Source of the DNA: Bacillus siamensis KCTC 13613
Lineage (GTDB): Bacteria > Bacillota > Bacilli > Bacillales > Bacillaceae
Assembly: GCF_000262045.1 (NCBI RefSeq)
Contig: NZ_AJVF01000041.1
Coordinates: 186,001-250,000, forward strand
DNA: 64,000 nt
Direction: 5' to 3'
Both the position numbers and the translations under genes were made by a program. Each line of letters opens with the position of its first letter. Within the stretch, counting starts at the first letter, position 1. The notes beneath the pieces were generated by a model. That model saw only the letters and a program-made list of their open reading frames with translations, did no database searches and had not been told where the DNA came from. Shown in pieces: positions 50,758 through 58,717 of the stretch.

Positions 50758-51597
50758 ATGGCTACAAATGAATCACTTAAAAATAACATTCAAAAACAAA
50801 ATAACGTGCCAGGGCAGCCGCAGGGAACAACGATGAAGGGCCTGCTTTCTTCACCTGCTGTAATCAATCGGTTTGAAACGGTCTTAGGGAAAAGGGCGCC
50901 CCAGTTCACTGCATCCATTCTGAGTCTGTACACAAGCGAGAAGATGCTTCAGAAGGCAGAGCCAATGTCTGTTATCTCTGCGGCTATGGTGGCGGCTACG
51001 CTTGATCTACCGGTTGATAAAAATTTAGGCTATGCCTGGATAGTTCCGTATAGCGGCAAAGCGCAATTCCAGCTTGGATACAAAGGATATATCCAGCTTG
51101 CGTTGCGGACAGGTCAATACAAATCTATTAACTGCATAGCAATTCACGAGGGTGAGCTTCAGAAGTGGAATCCGTTAACAGAAGAAATCGAAATTGATTT
51201 TGAAAAGCGAGCATCAGAGAAAGTGGAGGGCTACGCTGCCTACTTCGAATTACTGAACGGTTTCAGCAAAACAGTCTACTGGACAAAAGCGCAAGTAGAG
51301 AAACACAAAAAGAAATTCAGTAAATCAGATTTTGGATGGGGTAAGGATTGGGATGCAATGGCGCTTAAAACTGTTCTGAAATCTATGCTTAGTAAGTGGG
51401 GGATTCTCTCAGTTGAAATGCAGAAGGCAGTTATCGAGGATGACGAGGAACGTGAGCGGGTTGATATTACTGACGAAATGGCAGAGCCGGAAATCATTGA
51501 TGCCGAAGTGTCAGAAGAAAAGCCAAGCGCGCAGGATGTCGATCCCTTTGACGGTAAGCCTGTAGACATTAGCGAAAATGACCTGCCATTTGATTGA
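50758..51597 (+). CDS. recT: RecT-family single-strand annealing protein
   Basis: 279 residues (skin YqaK is similar in size). The RecT core contains FQLGYKGYIQLALRTGQYKSI and KSDFGWGKDWDAMALKTVLKSML. The C terminus is acidic and disordered and ends DLPFD, typical for SSB-like or partner binding. Starts 2 bases after yqaJ, forming the usual exonuclease-annealase pair. Confidence 0.94.
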   Translation: MATNESLKNNIQKQNNVPGQPQGTTMKGLLSSPAVINRFETVLGKRAPQFTASILSLYTSEKMLQKAEPMSVISAAMVAATLDLPVDKNLGYAWIVPYSGKAQFQLGYKGYIQLALRTGQYKSINCIAIHEGELQKWNPLTEEIEIDFEKRASEKVEGYAAYFELLNGFSKTVYWTKAQVEKHKKKFSKSDFGWGKDWDAMALKTVLKSMLSKWGILSVEMQKAVIEDDEERERVDITDEMAEPEIIDAEVSEEKPSAQDVDPFDGKPVDISENDLPFD

Positions 51598-51754
51598 GGT
51601 TAGCATACCCTTCTGTTACAAGTGGATGACAGAAGGGGCGCCTAACCGGGCGCAACTGTTCCGTGATTATGTTCAGGGTTATATCCGAACAAATGAACCG
51701 GGCTTGCGTTTAGTCCGCATCAGCGGCATGACAGCACTGTGTGAAAGGAAGTAG
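51578..51754 (+). CDS. 58-residue phage protein overlapping recT
   Basis: Reads from ATG 51578, inside the last 20 bases of recT, to TAG 51754, directly before the next gene. It fills an otherwise empty 157-base gap and encodes a compact protein (VSIPFCYKWMTEG ... PGLRLVRISG). Not recognised. Confidence 0.6.
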   Translation: MTCHLIEVSIPFCYKWMTEGAPNRAQLFRDYVQGYIRTNEPGLRLVRISGMTALCERK

Positions 51755-52738
51755 GTGAGCGGCTTGGAAATGCAAGGCATGGGGTATGTTATTCAGCCCC
51801 GCCAGCAGTTTGCAAATAGGCGCGAAAAGATTCTTTATATGTGTTTGCTCGAAGAGGCCGTTTTCGCTCCCGTTGGATCATTAAAAACAGGTGAAGCAAT
51901 GATTAATGTGGCGGAGCTTGCGAGGGACCTATCTATTGATCTTAAAAAAATGCGGTACTCTCTCGGCAAACTTGAGACAGCAGGATTAATCAAAACAAGA
52001 CGAATGAAGCAGAACAAAGCAACTATTATCACGATTGTTGATTATGAGAAGCTTCAAAACATAAAGAATTACGGGAAGAAAGCAGATTCATTTCCGCCAG
52101 TGGAAACCGGGGATTCGGAACAAGAACAAAAAAAGGGTGAGGACATGCAAGACCAAGGTAAATTCAAAAACATTCCTGATTACGCTGATCACTTAATGCC
52201 GCAACAGATCAGCAACGAAGACACACTGAAGGACGCATTAAGTGCAGCAGAATTAAAAAATATGAATCTGGCGAGTGAAAAAGAAATTGAAAAATTCGCT
52301 GACATGGTTATTAAAATGGGCGCGCTCCCGGAAGGCATCAAAAAAGGCATACTTGTTCAATACCTTGACTGCATCCGGCTTACACGTTCACATTGCAAAA
52401 TTTCTGCGAAGTTGCTTGCGAACCATATAGAAAAAATGAGTAAGTACAGCGTCGATCAGCTTCATTACGCTATGTGGGAGCATGCCGAGAAATACGACGA
52501 CCGCAAAGAAGCGTACACACTCGGTATTCTGCGGGGAACGAGTGACCATAAAGCGCGGCAGGGACTTATGAAATTAATGAACCGGGGAGGACGAGGAAAT
52601 CATGAACAGTTTAGCAACCGCCCTAAAGCAGTTGGAGAAAGCCAATCCACATCTAGCGCAGAAGTTGAAAGACTCGAAGCGCTTGCCCGTGAAAAGGGCC
52701 TCTCAGGAAAGATACGAGACACTCACTGTGATTTCTGA
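51755..52738 (+). CDS. DnaD-like phage replication initiation protein
   Basis: 327 residues. An N-terminal winged-helix region (residues about 20-100, LARDLSIDLKKMRYSLGKLETAGLI) is joined by a charged linker to a DnaD-like helical domain. It takes the YqaL/XkdB position and probably loads the DnaC-like protein at the phage origin. GTG start after AAGGAAG. The 3' part overlaps the next gene by 137 bases in another frame. Confidence 0.75.
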   Translation: MSGLEMQGMGYVIQPRQQFANRREKILYMCLLEEAVFAPVGSLKTGEAMINVAELARDLSIDLKKMRYSLGKLETAGLIKTRRMKQNKATIITIVDYEKLQNIKNYGKKADSFPPVETGDSEQEQKKGEDMQDQGKFKNIPDYADHLMPQQISNEDTLKDALSAAELKNMNLASEKEIEKFADMVIKMGALPEGIKKGILVQYLDCIRLTRSHCKISAKLLANHIEKMSKYSVDQLHYAMWEHAEKYDDRKEAYTLGILRGTSDHKARQGLMKLMNRGGRGNHEQFSNRPKAVGESQSTSSAEVERLEALAREKGLSGKIRDTHCDF

Positions 52739-53510
52739 GGAAAACTGCATTTATAAACAATGCGACGGCTCAGGGCTCATATGGGTGAAGGATCACAAAG
52801 AAAACACGGAGTTTATGAAAGAGTGCCCTTGTAAAGCCATTAAGGCGCTAGAAAATAAACTGCTCAGCGCCCGGCTACCGGAAGAATTTAAGGATGTCAC
52901 TTTAAACTCTTTTGAAATTGATGTTTACGATCAGGATATTTCTAAAGAGCGGGCAGCCAATGCCAAAAGGGCCTCAAAAAACTATGTACTTAAATTCGAT
53001 ATGATGCGCGAGCAAGGAAAAGGACTTTATTTCCACAGTCATGAGAAGGGCAGCGGGAAAACGCGGCTTGCTGCAAGTATCCTAAAGGCCATCATAAAAA
53101 TGCATGATAAGCCGGAAAGCCCTATGAAGATTCTTTATTCATCAACTGCTGATCTAATCGGTGAAATCAAAAAAACCTTTGATGGAGAATCAAAGGTGAA
53201 AAGCTCGGACATTATCGAGGCTGTTAAAACGGCTGATCTTGCCATTCTGGACGATATAGGCGTTGAGAAAGTCAGCGATTGGGTTGAGGAAACGTTCACA
53301 CGCATCCTTGATTACAGACTGCAGAATAAGAAACCGACCATCTTCACAAGTAATCTGAGCATTGATGAATTAGACCTTAAATATCCTGAAGGGCGTATCA
53401 GCAGCCGGATTGAGAAAATGACATTTCCAATTCGTATGCCAGATGAAAAAATCAGGAGCAAAAAAGCCAAGCAGGAAAATGATCTACTGCTCCAATCACT
53501 ATACGAATAG
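52602..53510 (+). CDS. DnaC/DnaI-like helicase loader ATPase
   Basis: 302 residues. N-terminal zinc-binding-like part (C-x4-C, later CPC), then AAA+ ATPase with Walker A EKGSGKTRL, Walker B LAILDDIG, sensor TSNLS and arginine-finger region GRISSRI. Corresponds to skin YqaM and PBSX XkdC. ATG behind GGGGAGGACGAGG inside the DnaD-like gene, so translation is coupled. Confidence 0.92.
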   Translation: MNSLATALKQLEKANPHLAQKLKDSKRLPVKRASQERYETLTVISEENCIYKQCDGSGLIWVKDHKENTEFMKECPCKAIKALENKLLSARLPEEFKDVTLNSFEIDVYDQDISKERAANAKRASKNYVLKFDMMREQGKGLYFHSHEKGSGKTRLAASILKAIIKMHDKPESPMKILYSSTADLIGEIKKTFDGESKVKSSDIIEAVKTADLAILDDIGVEKVSDWVEETFTRILDYRLQNKKPTIFTSNLSIDELDLKYPEGRISSRIEKMTFPIRMPDEKIRSKKAKQENDLLLQSLYE

Positions 53511-53519
53511 GAGATTGCT

Positions 53520-53663
53520 ATGAAAGAGAAAACAAACGTTACAATATCCGGCGGCATGTATCTGTTCGGGCCCGCCGAGCAAACGGCCGGCCAGGACCTT
53601 ACCTCGGCGATCCGGGTGCTTGAGGAAAAAATCAAACAAATGGAGCTGATGCACAGTGCTTAA
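53520..53663 (+). CDS. small phage protein (47 residues)
   Basis: ATG behind AGGAG, 9 bases after the loader gene. Begins MKEKTNVTISGG and has a helical C terminus (IRVLEEKIKQMELM). Not recognised; overlaps the next short frame. Confidence 0.65.
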   Translation: MKEKTNVTISGGMYLFGPAEQTAGQDLTSAIRVLEEKIKQMELMHSA

Positions 53664-53751
53664 AGCGGTTATCCTGCTGCCGGCCATCATCTTCACAGCG
53701 CCGTACAAGGAAAAGCAGATTCAGCACTGGGAACAAATTGACGGGAGGTAA
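53656..53751 (+). CDS. possible 31-residue membrane peptide
   Basis: GTG 53656 to TAA 53751, a hydrophobic start (LKAVILLPAIIF) and charged tail. Couples the 47-residue gene to the RusA gene by overlapping stop and start regions. Weak support. Confidence 0.4.
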   Translation: MLKAVILLPAIIFTAPYKEKQIQHWEQIDGR

Positions 53752-53757
53752 TGACGG

Positions 53758-54186
53758 TTGGATTCCATTCAGTTTATAGTTTACGGCGAGCCTGTTGCAC
53801 AGGGGAGGCCGAGGGGATCTGTTATAAATGGCAAGGTTAAAATGCGTGATCCTTTGAAATCAAAGAATTTTAAACAATATGTTGCGCTGGTGGCGTCACA
53901 GTATCGGCCAAAACAAGTTATTACGGGACCTGTGGCAATGGATGTCAGAGTATTCAGACCAATGACAAAAGAAATTTCCAAATCCAAGACAAAAAGAGAG
54001 AACGCGGAAAAGGGTCTCCTGCGTCCCGTAACAAAGCCGGACGTTGACAACTATGTAAAGGGAGTTAAAGATGCCCTGAATCATCTGATTTACCGTGATG
54101 ATAGCCAGGTAGTCGATCTGAAAGTTAGCAAGTTTTACAGTGAAGAGCCCCGGGTGGAAGTCATTATAACGGAAATCCTGCCATAA
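53758..54186 (+). CDS. RusA-family Holliday junction resolvase
   Basis: 142 residues, as skin YqaN. Conserved IVYGEPVAQGRPRG at the start and the catalytic region KPDVDNYVKGVKDALN (Asp residues) followed by IYRDDSQVVDL. Resolves recombination intermediates. TTG start with GGGAGG 9 bases upstream; the ATG at 53751 is in another frame. Confidence 0.93.
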   Translation: MDSIQFIVYGEPVAQGRPRGSVINGKVKMRDPLKSKNFKQYVALVASQYRPKQVITGPVAMDVRVFRPMTKEISKSKTKRENAEKGLLRPVTKPDVDNYVKGVKDALNHLIYRDDSQVVDLKVSKFYSEEPRVEVIITEILP

Positions 54187-54243
54187 CGCTTTGTGGCGAA
54201 AGTTTGATGCTTGAGAACTAAATCAATTCAGGAGGTTATCGCT

Positions 54244-54396
54244 ATGCAAGAAGAAATCAACCCATACAAGCCTGGTCCAGTTAAGGAGTGGAAAATGACG
54301 CCGGAGCAGTTGGCGGCTTATGTTGAAAAGCACCCGATCATCTACCGCGAGGAATTAAAGCCATCTGCCGGAGTAACGATGCGGCTGCCGTCGTAA
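54244..54396 (+). CDS. small phage protein (50 residues)
   Basis: ATG 54244 behind AGGAGG gives MQEEINPYKPG and a helical body. Not recognised. The frame is open to 54211 but the ribosome-binding site favours the later start. Confidence 0.65.
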   Translation: MQEEINPYKPGPVKEWKMTPEQLAAYVEKHPIIYREELKPSAGVTMRLPS

Positions 54397-54474
54397 AACG
54401 AAAAAAGCACCGAAGCCGTGGCCCCGATGCTGATATGAACTGGTACTTCTATCATAGCACAGGGGGCGGCCAGA

Positions 54475-54678
54475 GTGAACAAGCCAACAGAAATAAAAAA
54501 TCATGAAACAACTATTCAGCAAAGCATCGAGCCGGGGAAAGTCCGCATCATCGTTTTAGATGGCACTGAAGGGACTGCTCATCTAATGGACGCCCCGGAA
54601 CACGGTAAAACAATCATTCAAACAATAAAAGGCGGCCTGGCTCGTTGTGATTACGAGATCGGCCATAAATTCAAATAG
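54475..54678 (+). CDS. XtrA-like phage protein
   Basis: 67 residues, GTG start behind AGGGGGCGG. The C-terminal pattern (HGKTIIQTIKGGLARCDYEIGHKF) resembles PBSX XtrA, whose function is unknown. Position downstream of RusA agrees with PBSX, where xtrA follows the replication genes. Confidence 0.6.
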   Translation: MNKPTEIKNHETTIQQSIEPGKVRIIVLDGTEGTAHLMDAPEHGKTIIQTIKGGLARCDYEIGHKFK

Positions 54679-54709
54679 CAGGGGTTTCCCCTGCGGGGGA
54701 GGAACGGGC

Positions 54710-55075
54710 ATGGATAAATTACAGGAAATTATAAACGACTTGTCATTGTGGCACTTAGCTTCAAAAGAGGAATTGAAGCCACTCGATATAAATGCAGGAT
54801 CTTGCTATATCATCGAGCAGAGTTATGTCAAAGACATAATGATCGGCTACATGAGAAAACAGCAGGCAATCATTGAGGAACACCAACGCCAGCAGGAAGT
54901 AACGGTTCATCAGTTCCAGCAGGCTCAGGAAGAGATTCGGCGGCTTACAAAAGAGAACGGCAATTTCAGAAGGTTGCTTGCTACATTCACCGATGAAGAG
55001 GACGACCCTTTCGGAGTGGTAGAGAAGGCCTTAAACGGTCAGTTTCCTGCTGCATGGGAGGGTGATGCGGAATGA
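54710..55075 (+). CDS. coiled-coil phage protein (121 residues)
   Basis: ATG 54710 behind GGGGGAGGAA. A long glutamine- and glutamate-rich helix (residues about 45-90) followed by an acidic C terminus (TDEEDDPFG). Not recognised. Overlaps the next gene by ATGA. Confidence 0.7.
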   Translation: MDKLQEIINDLSLWHLASKEELKPLDINAGSCYIIEQSYVKDIMIGYMRKQQAIIEEHQRQQEVTVHQFQQAQEEIRRLTKENGNFRRLLATFTDEEDDPFGVVEKALNGQFPAAWEGDAE

Positions 55076-55287
55076 GAAAACCACTTCAAAAAGGTGAATT
55101 AGTTGTCATGCACACATGCTATGAAGCGAGCAAATACGACGGAAGAATTTGGTCCTGTACTAGTGATGAATTTACTTCTCACAGCGGCGCAAAGGTTGTT
55201 TTCTTAGATGGTTTTTCGGGATTCTTTGCGGCTGAATTTCTGCAAAGAGTGAACTTACCACAAGCGCGGGAGGTGGGGGCAGAATGA
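55072..55287 (+). CDS. small phage protein (71 residues)
   Basis: Beta-rich 71-residue protein, overlapping both neighbours by 4 bases. Not recognised. Confidence 0.65.
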   Translation: MRKPLQKGELVVMHTCYEASKYDGRIWSCTSDEFTSHSGAKVVFLDGFSGFFAAEFLQRVNLPQAREVGAE

Positions 55288-55541
55288 TGCCACTACAAGT
55301 AGAACTGCAACGGAACGTGAAGGCCACGAAGGACGAAGCAATGACCGTCGAGCAGGCGGCCGAGCTTTTAAAGGTTCACCCGGACTACATCCCGACGCTG
55401 GTCGCGCGGTCTGACGATCTGAAAATGATCGGCGATACCATTATCGCTAAACGGGATAAAACAAATATCTGGCTGGTCGGGGCATGCGTGGGGCTCATCT
55501 TCTTCGCTATCTCCGTGCTGCCGAATTTGATCGGGGGTTAA
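55284..55541 (+). CDS. phage protein with HTH-like start and C-terminal membrane helix
   Basis: 85 residues. The middle (MTVEQAAELLKVHPDYIPTLV) looks like an excisionase-type helix-turn-helix, and residues about 63-82 form a transmembrane helix. An excisionase-like fold on a membrane anchor is unusual; it may simply be a phage membrane protein. Confidence 0.6.
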   Translation: MMPLQVELQRNVKATKDEAMTVEQAAELLKVHPDYIPTLVARSDDLKMIGDTIIAKRDKTNIWLVGACVGLIFFAISVLPNLIGG

Positions 55542-55544
55542 GGG

Positions 55545-56384
55545 ATGATTAAACAGCAGTACGACGATGGCAAAAAACATATTCACGTCCTCTCCTACGG
55601 GGGAGGCACACAATCAACGGCCCTTCTTCTCATGGCGTTGAAAGGTGAGATAAACGGCGTTATACCCGATTACATTATTTTCTCGGATACCGGATGGGAG
55701 CCGCAACACGTTTACAACTGGATCGAGAAAATAAACGAGCATATCAAGGCAACTTACGGGCGGGAGATCATCTTCACTGATAATGGGAACATTCGTGATG
55801 ACATTGTGCAAGGCGCTGAGACAGGTGACCGTTTCGCCAGTATCCCATTCTTCACGCGGGATTCAAAAGGTGAAATAGGCATCGCCCGTCGGCAATGTAC
55901 AAACGAATACAAAATATTACCGGTTAACCGGAAAATCCGTTCATTGCTCGGGTACAAGCCGAGGCAGCGCATCAAAGAAGTTGTTCACCTCTGGAAAGGG
56001 ATCAGCACTGATGAAATCCAGCGAGTTAAACCAAGCCGGGAAAGCTGGCAAGTTGCCGAGCATCCTTTGGTTGATGTGGCCTTCATAGATCGGTCGCGCT
56101 GCATTACATACGTTGAGCGCGAGGGACTCGGAACGCCGGAAAAGTCCAGCTGTATCGGCTGCCCTTTCCACGACTTCAACGCCTGGCGTGATATGAAGAT
56201 GAAAGACCCGGCCTCTTGGCAAGACGCGGTGGAAATTGACCGGCTTATCCGGAAGCTGCCGCGATTTAAAAATAACGCTTTTCTCCATAAGTCAGGCCGG
56301 CCATTGGAGGAAGTAAATTTCAATGAGGATCAGCTTGATATAGATCACTTTTTGAATGAATGTGAGGGCATGTGTGGCGTTTAA
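55545..56384 (+). CDS. phage PP-loop ATPase, PAPS-reductase/DndC-like
   Basis: 279 residues of the adenine-nucleotide alpha-hydrolase superfamily. PP-loop variant SYGGGTQS at residues 17-24; DTGWEPQHVY is the typical second block. Cysteines C118, C186, C203, C206, C273 and C277 (SSCIGCPFHD) could hold an iron-sulfur cluster or zinc. Phages often carry such genes; whether it reduces sulfate, modifies DNA or edits a tRNA cannot be told. Starts 3 bases after the preceding gene. Confidence 0.82.
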   Translation: MIKQQYDDGKKHIHVLSYGGGTQSTALLLMALKGEINGVIPDYIIFSDTGWEPQHVYNWIEKINEHIKATYGREIIFTDNGNIRDDIVQGAETGDRFASIPFFTRDSKGEIGIARRQCTNEYKILPVNRKIRSLLGYKPRQRIKEVVHLWKGISTDEIQRVKPSRESWQVAEHPLVDVAFIDRSRCITYVEREGLGTPEKSSCIGCPFHDFNAWRDMKMKDPASWQDAVEIDRLIRKLPRFKNNAFLHKSGRPLEEVNFNEDQLDIDHFLNECEGMCGV

Positions 56385-56466
56385 GGGAAATTCATATACA
56401 AAATCATGAATAAGTGAACATATGACCAAATTTACAAGTATAAACACAAAATAGGAGGAAATCAAA

Positions 56467-57207
56467 ATGAATCTTGAACAAAATATCAAAGATGTAATCG
56501 CAAAACAAATGGAAGAAGGATTGGTTGAAAAACTGGTCGCAGAACAACTGGAAAAAGGAATTTCAAAAGCGCTTGAAAATTTATTCTCAAGCTATGGCGA
56601 TGTGACCGAGATTATCAAAAGCAAACTAAAAAGCGTCATCGTCCCATACTTAGAAAACTATGATTACTCGGATTACATCACAAAGCTTGATCATGTGCTG
56701 GTCGGAGTATTACAAAATACAACCATAGAAAACCGTAACCTGCTAAACAATTTCAAGGGATTGATGTCAGGAGAGACAGAAAACACAATCAAACTGTCTG
56801 ACCTCTTCGCAAAGTGGATGAACTATGTTGCAAAAAACGTTGAGACTGACGATCTGGAAGTAGAATTTGACGATGGACCTGAATATGAAGCGGTTGAGGT
56901 ATCTGTAAATGTTGAACGTAACGAGGATAGAAGTTGGAGTTCGTTTGAGCATGCAACGATTTTATTTGAGTGTGATCATGACGAAGAAATGAACTTTGAA
57001 ATACCGATTTCCTTTTATAAGAATGGAACAGATAAGGAATGGGATTTGAGATACAACTCAGTTCATGACTTGAAATCTCTCAGACATCTGAACGAATTTG
57101 AAATTCTTCTCATGAGATTATCACAAAACGGCGTGGGGATAATCCTTGATATTGAATGGGAAAATGATGCAGTTACGCCAGAAAAAGAACCGGAACCAAG
57201 TTTCTAA
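56467..57207 (+). CDS. acidic phage protein of unknown function (246 residues)
   Basis: N-terminal amphipathic helices (residues about 1-75), then an acidic part with FDDGPEYEAVEVSVNVERNED and a beta-rich C terminus. Not recognised. It has its own AT-rich upstream gap of 82 bases and a strong AGGAGG site, so may have its own promoter. Confidence 0.7.
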   Translation: MNLEQNIKDVIAKQMEEGLVEKLVAEQLEKGISKALENLFSSYGDVTEIIKSKLKSVIVPYLENYDYSDYITKLDHVLVGVLQNTTIENRNLLNNFKGLMSGETENTIKLSDLFAKWMNYVAKNVETDDLEVEFDDGPEYEAVEVSVNVERNEDRSWSSFEHATILFECDHDEEMNFEIPISFYKNGTDKEWDLRYNSVHDLKSLRHLNEFEILLMRLSQNGVGIILDIEWENDAVTPEKEPEPSF

Positions 57208-57222
57208 AAGGATGGGAATATC

Positions 57223-57339
57223 ATGATCGAATACCATTGCCCGGACTGCGATTATAAAAAACTTGATTTAGAAATCCGCGCTGATGCACGCTGCCCGCAT
57301 TGTGGCCGCACCATGGGCGCTGAGGAGGAAATAGCGTGA
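57223..57339 (+). CDS. tiny zinc-ribbon protein (38 residues)
   Basis: Two CxxC pairs (CPDC, CPHC) separated by 15 residues make a rubredoxin-like zinc ribbon. ATG behind AAAGGATGGG; stop overlaps the next GTG. Confidence 0.7.
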   Translation: MIEYHCPDCDYKKLDLEIRADARCPHCGRTMGAEEEIA

Positions 57340-57473
57340 AACAGGATTACAGGCAGGCTTTCGAACAAGCATTGGCTGTCTTCCGTGAAAAGCACGGACC
57401 GGAAACAGGCGGCATGCTGCTGATGTGTCATGTGCATGAATTTCTACAAAATACCGTCGGTGGGCGGAAATAA
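57336..57473 (+). CDS. small phage protein (45 residues)
   Basis: GTG 57336 overlapping the previous stop (GTGA), behind GAGGAGG. Helical, with CHVHEFLQ near the end. Not recognised. Confidence 0.6.
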   Translation: MKQDYRQAFEQALAVFREKHGPETGGMLLMCHVHEFLQNTVGGRK

Positions 57474-57489
57474 GGGAGCGGAAATCATT

Positions 57490-57726
57490 ATGGAAAGCTT
57501 ATGTTGTGAAACGTGCGGATTAGATACCCATGAAAATACTGCACCTATCTTTGAAAAGCCTTTAAGGTTTGCTCTGCGATCAGACATTAAAAAGCTAAAA
57601 CAAAACACTGGCGATCATCGAAAACAAGAAAATATTTGTCTAGACTGTTTCACTGCTGAATTGCAACAGGTCAGCAAGGATTGTAAAACACGGCTCACAA
57701 TTAAATCAAAGGAGAGCGGACAATGA
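57490..57726 (+). CDS. cysteine-rich phage protein (78 residues)
   Basis: Starts MESLCCETCG and has a second pair CLDC 50 residues later, a likely zinc site. ATG 57490 is preferred to upstream codons inside the previous gene. Overlaps the dUTPase start by 4 bases. Confidence 0.65.
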   Translation: MESLCCETCGLDTHENTAPIFEKPLRFALRSDIKKLKQNTGDHRKQENICLDCFTAELQQVSKDCKTRLTIKSKESGQ

Positions 57727-58379
57727 ATCTACAAAAAATGTTTGAAATGCAAAAGGTGCTTGATGATCGGATCATCAAAGAAAAGGGGCTTGAGGGGCAG
57801 GACTTGCTGCCGAACCTCATTCTTGCTCTACAGGTGGAGCTTGCCGAGTGTGCGAATGAATGGCGCGGCTTTAAGCATTGGAGCAATGACCGGGAGCCGC
57901 GGACGAAAATAGAGCGTTTATGTCCGACGTGTGATGGCACTGGCGATGAAAACCACGATATTAATTTGCAATACCTCGAGGAAGGACATGCAACTGAACC
58001 ATATTCCGAATGCCGAGACTGCAACGGCTCAGGAAAGATAGGTGAATCGAATCCATTACTTGAGGAATACGTGGACTGCCTGCATTTTATCTTGAGCATT
58101 GGGAACAAGTTGGGCTTAAATAGCAAAAAGATAATATCCTCCATCCATTTAAGTTACTTGAGTTCTACCATTGGTTTTAACACTGAGCGGCTTTTTTCTT
58201 CTTTGATGTCTACTGCTTACCGTTTACAGGTGATGAATGGAAAAGAAGTGCAGTTTCTCGACCTTTGTGTAAGCTTCTTCATTCTCGGTGAGCGGCTCGG
58301 ATTTAAATGGGAGCAAATCGAAGCGGCTTACATGGAGAAAAACGCCGTCAATCACCAGCGGCAGCAGGAGGGGTATTGA
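57723..58379 (+). CDS. dimeric all-alpha dUTPase with inserted zinc knuckle
   Basis: Dimeric dUTP diphosphatase (all-alpha NTP pyrophosphatase), 218 residues. Mg-binding motif 1 is VELAECANEWRGFKHW (E39, E42) and motif 2 is EEYVDCLHFILSIG (E114, E115, D118). Between them, residues about 55-108 form a DnaJ-type CxxCxGxG pair, C67-C70 and C97-C100, absent from standard members. Keeps uracil out of phage DNA. In staphylococcal systems dUTPases also act as signalling proteins. Confidence 0.86.
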   Translation: MNLQKMFEMQKVLDDRIIKEKGLEGQDLLPNLILALQVELAECANEWRGFKHWSNDREPRTKIERLCPTCDGTGDENHDINLQYLEEGHATEPYSECRDCNGSGKIGESNPLLEEYVDCLHFILSIGNKLGLNSKKIISSIHLSYLSSTIGFNTERLFSSLMSTAYRLQVMNGKEVQFLDLCVSFFILGERLGFKWEQIEAAYMEKNAVNHQRQQEGY

Positions 58380-58684
58380 TGGATATTCAAAAAATCCAAT
58401 CGGCGGCAATCAAAGTAATCAATAGCATTCGTAATCGAGGTTTCGAGGTGGATGTCATTCAGTTTAGGGGTGATGTCTGGGATGCGATTGTTGAGGATAA
58501 CAAGCGTATCGGTTTCCGGAACGAGTCTAACCCGAAATTCGCAGGGTGTAAAGCTGAAAGCCAGGAGTTATTAACGCTGTTTGCATTCCGAATCATAGCA
58601 GCAGGGGCATATAAAGGCGGAATTCATGAAATTGACATCATTGATGGAACAAATGATATTTATTCACTCGTCACACCAAAATGA
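58379..58684 (+). CDS. phage protein of unknown function (101 residues)
   Basis: ATG 58379 overlaps the dUTPase stop (TGATG). Alpha/beta, with FEVDVIQFRGDVWDAIVEDN near the start. Not recognised. Confidence 0.65.
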   Translation: MDIQKIQSAAIKVINSIRNRGFEVDVIQFRGDVWDAIVEDNKRIGFRNESNPKFAGCKAESQELLTLFAFRIIAAGAYKGGIHEIDIIDGTNDIYSLVTPK

Positions 58685-58717
58685 GCGACTATCCAAACAA
58701 TTGAAGGAGGAAGAACA

